Positions 1-5,231 of a stretch of DNA of 5,232 nucleotides are shown piece by piece. How positions within the stretch are numbered: the stretch's first letter is position 1; the number at the start of each line of letters is the position of its first letter. The position numbers and the translations under genes are program-made. The notes beneath the pieces are model-generated. The model saw only the letters and a program-made list of their open reading frames with translations. It was not told where the DNA came from and did not search any database. The stretch lies in assembly GCA_030596365.1 (NCBI GenBank), contig JAUVKG010000228.1, positions 1 to 5,232 on the forward strand. Direction: 5' to 3'. Source of the DNA: Chlamydiota bacterium (GTDB lineage: Bacteria > Auribacterota > UBA3054 > B51-G9).

Positions 1-1
1 T

Positions 2-484
2 CACGACTGCTGCACTTTGTTTCTCGGTTCAAAAGATAAATTTAAAGAATATTTCGGTGATCGTCCGAGTTCGTCTTTTAATTCCGCGGGTTATCTTGAA
101 CACGGCGGTGATTATATTCACGAAGCGGAAACTATCATAAAAAAAACGGGGCTGGATAAAGAATATAACGATCTTGTAAAAGAGTATGGAGAAGATAACG
201 CGAAATTTATCTGGGAGACTTTGCACACTCAACAGGACGCGGCGGAAAAAGACCACAAATTGTTTTTTATAGAAGTTCCGGAATTTGAGCACCTTGGTTA
301 TGCAGAGAAATGTAAAAAAACAGCGTTGACTGAAAATAAAGAATTCGTTAAACTCGAAGGGAATATTCGTCTTATAAAAAAACTCGTCTATGGTGAGTGG
401 AATGATGATGAATTTTTAATAGTAGGCCGGGGTGAAGAAACAATGGGTGTGTATGATTTGGAAAAAATAATAACCACGAAATAA
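2..484 (+). CDS. DUF1638-like protein, C-terminal part
   Basis: Partial gene: the frame is open to the left edge, so the N-terminus is outside the window; 160 residues remain. A TTG at 17 is in frame, but it lies inside the conserved-looking segment HDCCTLFLGS (fragment residues 1-10) and is not a credible start. That His-Asp-Cys-Cys segment followed by a Leu/Phe-Leu-Gly-Ser turn, then a Tyr-Leu-Glu-His-Gly stretch (31-35), recalls the C-terminal half of DUF1638 proteins, which I know as cytoplasmic proteins often encoded near corrinoid methyltransferase genes in methanogens and anaerobes. The adjacent cysteines 3-4, C104 and several histidines could bind metal, but that is inference. There is no signal peptide or membrane segment in what remains. 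The middle (40-85) is helical and charged; the end (115-155) looks like beta strands finishing the fold. The reaction is unknown. The next gene, aroD, lies 162 bp away behind repeats and gives no functional clue. Confidence 0.62.
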   Translation, partial: HDCCTLFLGSKDKFKEYFGDRPSSSFNSAGYLEHGGDYIHEAETIIKKTGLDKEYNDLVKEYGEDNAKFIWETLHTQQDAAEKDHKLFFIEVPEFEHLGYAEKCKKTALTENKEFVKLEGNIRLIKKLVYGEWNDDEFLIVGRGEETMGVYDLEKIITTK

Positions 485-490
485 ATTGAC

Positions 491-518
491 CTAATTTCTA
501 ATTAACCTAATTAACCTA
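491..518. repeat. Left arm of AT-rich tandem/inverted repeat
   Basis: Just after the stop codon at 484, the 9-bp word ATTAACCTA occurs twice in exact tandem (501-509, 510-518), preceded by a related CTAATTTCTAATT block (491-503). That 13-bp block is the exact reverse complement of 590-602 in the same spacer, so the spacer begins and ends with matching inverted arms. I see no gene or convincing promoter between the arms. Confidence 0.7.
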
Positions 519-584
519 AATAATGAACAAACTAAGAAAAGACCAATTGTTTGGTGTTTGTTTATTGTAAATTGGGATTTCCTT

Positions 585-616
585 AGAGCAATTAGAAATT
601 AGAGCAATTAGAAATT
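585..616. repeat. Right arm: 16-bp exact tandem duplication
   Basis: AGAGCAATTAGAAATT occurs twice in exact tandem (585-600 and 601-616), ending 30 bp before the aroD start. Positions 590-602 are the exact inverted copy of 491-503. The array lies in the aroD leader, so any aroD promoter is inside or next to it. The stretch after it (617-646) is A-rich with no Shine-Dalgarno sequence. Confidence 0.75.
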
Positions 617-646
617 GGAAACTGATTTACCAAAAAATATAAAAAT

Positions 647-1354
647 ATGCTTAATATTAATAAAGCCCCTTTCATCGTTGGAGTTTTAAATCCAAAATCC
701 TTTGATGATGAAATAAATTACCTGATATATAATCAACCCGATATTATTGAGTACAGAGCTGATTTGAATGATGTCATTAATGTTGACATAATCAAATCTC
801 ATCTTAAAAAAATATCGGGTGAACTGACTTTACCTTTGCTTTTTACATTACGCGATAAAAGTGAAGGTGGAAATTTTTACGGAACAGATGAACAGAGAAA
901 TATAATCTATTCTGAAATACTTGATCTTGTAGATGCAATTGACATTGAATCATCCCTTGCCGAATCTTCAAATAATGTCATCAAAACCGCACACTCAAAA
1001 AATATTAAAGTGGTCTTATCTTATCATAATTTCGAAAAGACACCGGAACTTTCTTCGCTTTATAAAATCGTTGATAAATGCTTTGAAAGAGGAGCTGATA
1101 TTGCTAAAATCGCAACAATGTGCAAAACTAAAAAAGAAGCCGAACAACTGATCTCTTTGACTGTAAAACATGATAATATTGCCGCAGTAGGTATGGGAAA
1201 ATACGGACGATTAACAAGAATCTCAGCTCCGGCTTCCGGCTCAATATTAACTTATGCTTTTACTGACAGCAAGGACAGTCCTGTTCCCGGCCAATTTACA
1301 ATTGAAGAATTAAAATCGGCGTGGAAATCAGCGGGGATAATCCGTAATCCGTAA
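647..1354 (+). CDS. aroD: Type I 3-dehydroquinate dehydratase
   Basis: Cytoplasmic enzyme of the shikimate pathway: it dehydrates 3-dehydroquinate to 3-dehydroshikimate through a Schiff base with a lysine. The 235 residues match the usual length for a stand-alone type I enzyme (TIM barrel). By comparison with the known Salmonella enzyme, the active-site residues can be placed: E35 and R37 in EYRAD, R69 and E73 in TLRDKSEGG, the general acid/base H127 in SYHNF, the Schiff-base K154 in ADIAKIATM, R191 in the LTRISAP strand just before GSILTYAF, and Q216 in PGQ. In the substrate-covering lid the family often has Ser-Ala-Pro-Gly-Gln; here it is Ser-Pro-Val-Pro-Gly-Gln, so the serine (S211) sits one place earlier. 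The ATG at 647 follows an A-rich stretch with no Shine-Dalgarno, as is common in Bacteroidota. The last residues (IRNP) and the TAA stop are encoded by a heptamer repeat array that begins at 1339. No other shikimate gene is in the window. Confidence 0.95.
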   Translation: MLNINKAPFIVGVLNPKSFDDEINYLIYNQPDIIEYRADLNDVINVDIIKSHLKKISGELTLPLLFTLRDKSEGGNFYGTDEQRNIIYSEILDLVDAIDIESSLAESSNNVIKTAHSKNIKVVLSYHNFEKTPELSSLYKIVDKCFERGADIAKIATMCKTKKEAEQLISLTVKHDNIAAVGMGKYGRLTRISAPASGSILTYAFTDSKDSPVPGQFTIEELKSAWKSAGIIRNP

Positions 1355-1387
1355 TCGGTATTCGGTATTCGGTGATCCGTGGTCCGA
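1339..1387. repeat. Seven-unit heptamer array overlapping aroD stop
   Basis: Seven head-to-tail 7-bp units: AATCCGT, AATCCGT, AATCGGT, ATTCGGT, ATTCGGT, GATCCGT, GGTCCGA. The first two units lie inside aroD, and the aroD stop TAA (1352-1354) straddles units two and three. The units vary by one or two bases between neighbours, so the array is a somewhat aged expansion rather than a fresh slippage product. It is far too short in period to be CRISPR. Confidence 0.85.
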
Positions 1388-1463
1388 ATCAAACAGAGAA
1401 ATAATTAACAAGAAAAAAGCACTCGAAAAAAAACAATGTTCAAAAACATGAAAAATAAATTTT

Positions 1464-1487
1464 TTTCGATATAGGAGTATATCGAAA
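1464..1487. repeat. Perfect 9-bp inverted repeat, possible operator
   Basis: TTTCGATAT (1464-1472) and ATATCGAAA (1479-1487) are exact reverse complements around the 6-base loop AGGAGT. The site lies 67 bp before the lipoprotein start. It could be an operator palindrome for a dimeric repressor or an RNA hairpin in the leader. It does not look like a terminator: the stem is AT-rich and the T-run comes before it, not after. The loop carries a Shine-Dalgarno-like AGGAG, but no start codon follows at a usable distance. Function is not known. Confidence 0.5.
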
Positions 1488-1554
1488 TCAATTTCCTCCG
1501 AGCGCAAAAATTTACATAAATTGGCGCGACAATCCATTAATCCAATATTCAATT

Positions 1555-2115
1555 ATGAAAATGAAAACTATATCTATTATCTTCCTTTTACTTTTATTCG
1601 GTTGTTCCGGAACTACAAAACAAACTCCTGAAAAAAATCCTTTACCGGGAAAAAACACTTCAATTTCTGATGAACAAAAATTAATAAATCAGATTTCTGA
1701 TGAAAATGACGGAGTGGCAATGAAGGCAATTAGTATCCTCGGAAGACAGGATGACGCATCAAAGGCTGTTATTCAAAAATATGAAGATATGTTTCGCAAT
1801 TGTAAAAATAATAGCAGAATCGAAGATTTGTTAGACGCGATTTATCTGTACGAAAATCAAATAGATTTTTTGCCCGGGCTTGAAATTTGTTTAAACAGCG
1901 CTAATGAAGATATACGTGAAGAAGCAATAGATATTATCGGTGGCATAGAGGAAAAAGAAGCGATTGATGCCTTAATAAAAGCATTATCAAACAAATATTC
2001 CAATGTTAGTGAAGAAGCTCAATATTCTCTTGAACTTTTAACTGATAAAGAGTTTAAAAGTCAGCTGCAATGGAAAACGTGGTGGAAAAAGAACCGCAGG
2101 AATTTCCAGTTTTAA
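1555..2115 (+). CDS. HEAT-like repeat lipoprotein
   Basis: Small exported lipoprotein of 186 residues. The N-terminus is a typical lipoprotein signal: Lys-rich start (MKMK), hydrophobic core 6-15, and lipobox Leu14-Phe-Gly-Cys17, so C17 would be lipidated. Ser at +2 gives no inner-membrane retention signal by the E. coli rule. After a polar linker (18-38) come helical pairs of HEAT type: one around 40-75 (with AMKAISILGRQDD) and a clearer one at 108-163 (DIREEAIDIIGGIEEKEAIDAL, then SEEAQYSLELLTDKEF). The C-terminus has a W173-x-x-W176-W177 motif, which I associate with the ends of other bacterial HEAT/PBS-lyase-repeat proteins. HEAT repeats bind proteins; the partner is unknown. Two ATGs (1555, 1561) are possible starts; both keep the signal peptide and neither has a Shine-Dalgarno sequence. 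It is the last plus-strand gene and converges on the minus-strand cluster. Confidence 0.82.
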   Translation: MKMKTISIIFLLLLFGCSGTTKQTPEKNPLPGKNTSISDEQKLINQISDENDGVAMKAISILGRQDDASKAVIQKYEDMFRNCKNNSRIEDLLDAIYLYENQIDFLPGLEICLNSANEDIREEAIDIIGGIEEKEAIDALIKALSNKYSNVSEEAQYSLELLTDKEFKSQLQWKTWWKKNRRNFQF

Positions 2116-2116
2116 A

Positions 2117-2317
2117 CACGAAAAAATAGAGACACGGATTTCACGAATTTTCACGAATAAATATTTTTTATAGACAGCAACGAAGCAACGCTGCACTCAC
2201 GTTCGTCATTTCAACCAATAATAAACATTGTATTAATAAATAAAATTTGTTTTAATTCGTGTCTATTGGTGTTCATTCGTGGTAAAAAAAATTGTGTTTT
2301 CTTTCGTGCTTTTCGTG
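2117..2317. repeat. CACGAA-word inverted element filling convergent spacer
   Basis: The left arm carries CACGAA at 2117, 2142 and 2152, plus CACGGA at 2133. The right arm carries the reverse complement TTCGTG at 2256, 2276, 2303 and 2312. The arms also share a longer imperfect inverted match (2125-2140 with 2254-2267). The outermost words end within 2 bp of the stop codons on both sides (2115 plus, 2319 minus), so the element is the whole spacer. The centre (2160-2250) is AT-rich, contains an 8-bp near-exact tandem (AGCAACGA/AGCAACGC, 2176-2191), and has no gene. From memory, similar cacgaat/attcgtg words occur in spacers of many environmental bacteria. The arms could fold in the 3' ends of both transcripts, but I see no classical GC-stem plus T-run terminator here. 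Confidence 0.72.
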
Positions 2318-2318
2318 G

Positions 2319-3314
2319 TTAATAACCAAAATATCTAATCGTTCCCATTATCCATTCTTCTTTCATAAATTCCACGCGTCCAATAAGAAGGGAAACACGA
2401 GCCATGATCGTAAAAGCAAACGAAGCTCCGAAACCTATCATCAAGTAAGCTATGCCGATTTTTGTTAATCCACGAGAGAAAGGGTCTGTTTTTTTCAACG
2501 AGAAAAAGAAATAATATAAGACGCTTAAAATCCCTACAATTAAAGAAATATTTCCAAAAGTCTTTGCCCAGTCGATTGAACCGGAAACAGTGTGAACAAC
2601 CGGAATAATTGAAGCCTGAATTTGCCCGAGAATTTGTGTTTGAAAATTCAGAGGCATTGCCATTCCAACACCAATACCAAGTAAATAAGCCATAGGGTAT
2701 CTTGAAACCCATGCATGCTTAGGAGAAAAGCGCGATAGGAAAAGCAATCCGAGCAGCAATGAAAAAATAATATAAGCGACCCAAAGATTTCTGGAAAGCG
2801 AAACGGTTTTGTAACTTTTTATATATTTTTCAGTTGATTTTTCTAACGCAAAAATATTTTTCATATTTAAAGTAGAATTATTTAACGCGTTTTGTAAAGC
2901 CATAGCGACTTGCTTTTGATCAGCAAGGTCAAGCGAGGATCGTCCAAGTGTTTCATTCATCAGAATAAAGAAACCGTTTTCGTTGAACGGAATTTGTTCA
3001 ACGGCGGCAAGTTGGAGATCATTTGTTGGTTTGTTTGAACTGACAAAATAATTAATTTCAGCAACTATAGTATTAGTAACAGCTGATTTATCAACTTTCA
3101 GGTTATGCACATATTTAATTAACGGCTTCTCAATTTTAGGTTTAATACCGTTTTGATAAGTCAGAACTATAAAGTAACCAACGCTGACACCGACAAAAAT
3201 TGCTTCGGTAAGTTTAAACATAAAATTATCTTTTATGAGAAATGAGAAAACGCAAAAAGTAAGCAATGCGGCTACCCAAATGCCGGTAAGATCTATAAAA
3301 GTATCAGGTGTCAT
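2319..3314 (-). CDS. Six-helix inner-membrane protein, uncharacterised
   Basis: 331 residues; not a family I can name. Six predicted membrane segments at about 9-27, 35-53, 176-194, 206-224, 252-271 and 284-310. The three short loops that would be cytoplasmic are all positively charged (KDNFMFK at 28-34, the RFSPKHAWVSR stretch at 195-205, and the LKKTDPFSRGLTK stretch at 273-285), so the positive-inside rule gives both ends outside and a 120-residue extracytoplasmic loop (54-175). That loop is mixed helix and strand with no cysteine. The last helix is followed by MARVSLLIGRVEF (304-316), which looks conserved and functional: basic residues at the end of a helix next to a GFGASF glycine stretch. 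No transporter or enzyme signature is seen. The start ATG is one base downstream of the stop of the bitopic gene and has an AAGGA ribosome site inside that gene, so the two are certainly co-transcribed. It most likely forms a complex with its two neighbours. Confidence 0.8.
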   Translation of the reverse strand: MTPDTFIDLTGIWVAALLTFCVFSFLIKDNFMFKLTEAIFVGVSVGYFIVLTYQNGIKPKIEKPLIKYVHNLKVDKSAVTNTIVAEINYFVSSNKPTNDLQLAAVEQIPFNENGFFILMNETLGRSSLDLADQKQVAMALQNALNNSTLNMKNIFALEKSTEKYIKSYKTVSLSRNLWVAYIIFSLLLGLLFLSRFSPKHAWVSRYPMAYLLGIGVGMAMPLNFQTQILGQIQASIIPVVHTVSGSIDWAKTFGNISLIVGILSVLYYFFFSLKKTDPFSRGLTKIGIAYLMIGFGASFAFTIMARVSLLIGRVEFMKEEWIMGTIRYFGY

Positions 3315-3315
3315 A

Positions 3316-4320
3316 TTATTTCCTTCTTTTTCTGAATTTACTTACAAAAAATTCAATGTTTCCAATTATAATAAGCAAAATGGCAAGTGCATGAGCGTAA
3401 AGTTGTGAACGCATACCTTTAATCCCACTGCCGAGAGCTTTTAGTTCGGTTTCGTATTCTGCCGCGCCGCGCAATCCGGCAAGCAGGCCTGCAATTTGTT
3501 TTGATTGAATGTAAGGGTAATAATCTGCTGCTGAAACAGCTGTCATTCCAAGCCCGACACTTCTTCCAAATTTAGTCTTGGCTACGTTGATCCATATTTC
3601 AGGCATCCCGACATATCCGGAAAGGAGAATAACATCTTCAATATCTCCGTAATTATTAATTCCTTTCATAATAGGTAAAGTGTTTAGGTCATTCCCGGCA
3701 TAATCACTTTCGTATGCTGAGATAATGCTTTCACCCATTTGCATATAAACCATAAATGGGTTTGGCCGGTAGCCGAGAAAAACGTAATCGTTTCCTGCTT
3801 TTTGTGGTTGGAAATTATCGGATGACTCGTGCGCGGTTTCTTCAATAATATTTTGAGCAAGCTGTGCTGAAATAACATTGTAGCCGACATTACCAAGTAC
3901 TTTCACGCCATTCTTGAAAGCGTGGCGAAGAAGTGATATTGCCATCGGTTTAAGCTCGGGAGCTGTGCTCGGATCAAAATCAAAGCAGATTAAAATAACC
4001 CCGTTCGTGTTAAGCTTTAATCTCGCTAAGTGTTCACTAAGCTCGCGGATTTTTTTATCATCTTTTTTTTCTTTTGCCTCTTTCAGCTTTTCTTCAACTT
4101 CGATTATACTTTTCCGGCGCTTTTCCGGAATGGACTCAACTGAATTGTAAAGTCCTTTTGTTGCAGAAGAAACGTTTAAAGTCATCGGCTTGTCCGAAAA
4201 CATTCCGGCGAAAACAGCCAAAAAAGCTGCGCTGTAAATTATCGCGCGATAATTCCTTTCCCACCATGATTTTTTGGGAGGAATAAAAGTCGAACTTTCT
4301 TTATTATTTTTATCGTTCAT
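3316..4320 (-). CDS. Bitopic protein with extracytoplasmic alpha/beta domain
   Basis: 334 residues; unnamed family. Positively charged N-tail (PPKKSWWERNYR), membrane helix at about 23-41, a charged helical stretch likely to be a coiled coil (65-103, rich in Lys/Glu), an alpha/beta domain (107-290), a second membrane helix (307-326), and the basic tail KFRKRRK. Basic residues flank both helices on the outer ends, so both termini should be cytoplasmic and residues 42-305 outside. The domain begins with a strand ending in FDFDP (113-117), then PELKPMAISLLRHAFKNG and VKVLG, as in Rossmann-like folds; later come DYVFLGYRP (178-186), MKGINNYGDIEDVILLSG (218-235), WINVAK and an end segment GLLAGLRGAAEYE (278-290). 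The acidic FDFDP and the GLRGAAEYE end resemble, from memory, hypothetical proteins of several poorly studied phyla; I cannot confirm this here. No protease or hydrolase triad is evident. The start at 4320 is the only one that keeps the first helix; it has no Shine-Dalgarno and lies 3 bp from a heptamer array. Confidence 0.8.
   Translation of the reverse strand: MNDKNNKESSTFIPPKKSWWERNYRAIIYSAAFLAVFAGMFSDKPMTLNVSSATKGLYNSVESIPEKRRKSIIEVEEKLKEAKEKKDDKKIRELSEHLARLKLNTNGVILICFDFDPSTAPELKPMAISLLRHAFKNGVKVLGNVGYNVISAQLAQNIIEETAHESSDNFQPQKAGNDYVFLGYRPNPFMVYMQMGESIISAYESDYAGNDLNTLPIMKGINNYGDIEDVILLSGYVGMPEIWINVAKTKFGRSVGLGMTAVSAADYYPYIQSKQIAGLLAGLRGAAEYETELKALGSGIKGMRSQLYAHALAILLIIIGNIEFFVSKFRKRRK
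3321..3325 (-). promoter_or_regulatory. Ribosome binding site of the six-helix gene
   Basis: AAGGA on the minus strand, six bases before the ATG at 3312-3314 and inside the last codons of the upstream bitopic gene. It fixes the start of the downstream gene and stands out because the other complete genes here lack a Shine-Dalgarno. It suggests that internal operon genes rely on it when the upstream stop is only one base away. Confidence 0.65.
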
Positions 4321-4322
4321 AT

Positions 4323-4359
4323 TAAAGTCTAAAGGTCTAAAGTTTAAAGTTTAAAGGTC
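4323..4359. repeat. TAAAGTC-type array at the bitopic gene start
   Basis: Five head-to-tail units of 7-8 bp: TAAAGTC (4323-4329), TAAAGGTC (4330-4337), TAAAGTT (4338-4344), TAAAGTT (4345-4351) and TAAAGGTC (4352-4359). It begins 2 bp upstream of the ATG of the minus-strand bitopic gene (4318-4320), so the array itself is the translated gene's 5' leader. Confidence 0.82.
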
Positions 4360-4372
4360 GGAGAACCACCCC

Positions 4373-4407
4373 GGCCCTTCGTGCCACCCCACCTTGGTAA
4401 GGAGGGG
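4373..4407. repeat. Double GC-rich palindrome (repeat-element hairpins)
   Basis: Two adjacent hairpins stand out as the only GC-rich stretch in an AT-rich spacer. The first (4373-4385) is GGCCCTTCGTGCC, one base away from a perfect GGCCC-TTC-GGGCC stem. The second (4387-4407) pairs CCCCACCTT with AAGGAGGGG around GGT with one A-A mismatch. On the plus strand a T-run follows (4410-4413), but the genes here are on the minus strand, where no T-run follows, so it is not their terminator. From memory, near-identical hairpin text recurs in spacers of other FCB-group genomes, so I read this as a decayed copy of a dispersed palindromic repeat. Confidence 0.68.
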
Positions 4408-4411
4408 AGTT

Positions 4412-4430
4412 TTACTGGTTACTGATTACT
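4412..4430. repeat. TTACTGR heptamer tandem
   Basis: TTACTGG (4412-4418), TTACTGA (4419-4425) and a partial TTACT (4426-4430), directly after the GC-rich palindromes. This is a third kind of 7-bp word within the window, again in a spacer. Confidence 0.6.
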
Positions 4431-4462
4431 TCTGAATCACAATTGAAATTTTGGATTTGATT

Positions 4463-4484
4463 TTTGTAATTTATTTGTAATTTA
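4463..4484. repeat. 11-bp exact tandem duplication
   Basis: TTTGTAATTTA at 4463-4473 is repeated exactly at 4474-4484, about 30 bp downstream of the stop of the partial membrane gene. In such AT-rich DNA this could be simple slippage, but it adds to three other repeats in the same 197-bp spacer. Confidence 0.6.
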
Positions 4485-4517
4485 TTATTTGATGTTTGTT
4501 ATTTTCTTCATTCTAAC

Positions 4518-5231
4518 TTACCCCTGTCCTCCCATATATGGGCGTTCGATACCAAAAATAATTTTTATACTTGTTGCTAATCCGCCAAGAGCGATGCCGA
4601 TAATAATTCCTCGTTTAGCGGCTGTGTTTGGAAAATCGAGAATTATGCTTTTTAAATATTCGAAAGTCGAGATATCTTTTATTGTGCCGCAGGCAATGTA
4701 CTTACCTACAATGGGAATTTGCTCAATCGGAACTTGCCCTAATAACACGATAATTGCCGCGAGAAGCAGCAAACCGGCTTCCCATGATTTAATTCGTACA
4801 GCTCTGTAAGCTGCTGACATTATGTAAAATGCAAGCAGCGAGAAAGTAGTTGCCGAAAGCGGTAGGAAAATGTAATTATAAAACCAGTCAAACATTGGAA
4901 CTGATTTTTTATTAACAGGAATCTTTTTACCTGCTAAAACTGTATTTGTAAAAGTCGATTCAGTTTGAAAACCAAATAATGTGTGAGTAGTCGCAACAAA
5001 TAAATTCGTTTCGCCGGCAATGTTGATCTTTGCAACAGTCGGACTTTTAATTTTAATATCGTTAGAAGGGATCAGACCAATTGTTGCCACCACAACCACA
5101 CAGGATAGAGTTATCAAACTAAAACCCCAACCCGGCATTTTTCTTTTTATTTTGTTTCCATGCATATGAACCAAACTTGCAATTCCAATTGCAAGAGCGA
5201 AAACGCCGACAATTTGTGTTGAATTGCCTAC
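4518..5231 (-). CDS. Polytopic membrane protein, N-terminus outside window
   Basis: Partial: the minus-strand frame stays open to the right edge, giving 237 residues. A TTG at 5172-5174 is in frame but sits at the end of a membrane helix that begins upstream, so it is not the start. Predicted helices (fragment numbering): 5-22, 35-53, 119-141, 150-167 and 208-227. Positive loops GNKIKRK (25-31) and YRAVRIKS (142-149) should be cytoplasmic, which puts residues 54-117 outside; that loop is strand-rich (VAKINIAGETNLFVA, TLFGFQTESTF). After helix four comes a proline-rich turn (GQVPIEQIPIVG), a likely surface helix, and the segment DFPNTAAKRG leading into the last helix, ending IIFGIERPYMGGQG. 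The PNTAAKR and GIER motifs look conserved and, from memory, recur in hypothetical proteins of little-studied phyla. No known transporter or enzyme motif is seen. It lies upstream of the bitopic gene on the same strand, 197 bp away, and is probably part of the same cluster. Confidence 0.75.
   Translation of the reverse strand, partial: VGNSTQIVGVFALAIGIASLVHMHGNKIKRKMPGWGFSLITLSCVVVVATIGLIPSNDIKIKSPTVAKINIAGETNLFVATTHTLFGFQTESTFTNTVLAGKKIPVNKKSVPMFDWFYNYIFLPLSATTFSLLAFYIMSAAYRAVRIKSWEAGLLLLAAIIVLLGQVPIEQIPIVGKYIACGTIKDISTFEYLKSIILDFPNTAAKRGIIIGIALGGLATSIKIIFGIERPYMGGQG

Noticed and set aside
17..484. TTG at 17 as the start of the first gene
   Set aside because: The frame is open to the left edge and the conserved-looking HDCC segment lies upstream of it, so the gene is simply cut by the window.
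550..575. Bacteroidota-type promoter (TTTG and TAnnTTTG) before aroD
   Set aside because: TTTG is present at 550, but the second element matches poorly and the spacing is too short.
543..575. Hairpin CCAATT/AATTGG in the first spacer
   Set aside because: Six AT-rich base pairs around a long loop; easily chance in this composition.
1339..1387. CRISPR-like array
   Set aside because: The period is 7 bp with no spacers; it is a simple tandem repeat.
1328..1552. 74-residue minus-strand ORF
   Set aside because: Its end is translated heptamer repeat and aroD antisense, and the middle is poly-T/A-driven Phe and Lys. No domain or supporting context is seen.
4387..4407. GC-rich hairpin as an intrinsic terminator
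   Set aside because: The T-run follows it only on the plus strand, where no gene precedes it. On the minus strand there is no T-run.
4518..5174. TTG at 5174 as the start of the polytopic membrane gene
   Set aside because: In-frame sequence upstream continues to the edge and encodes the rest of a membrane helix.
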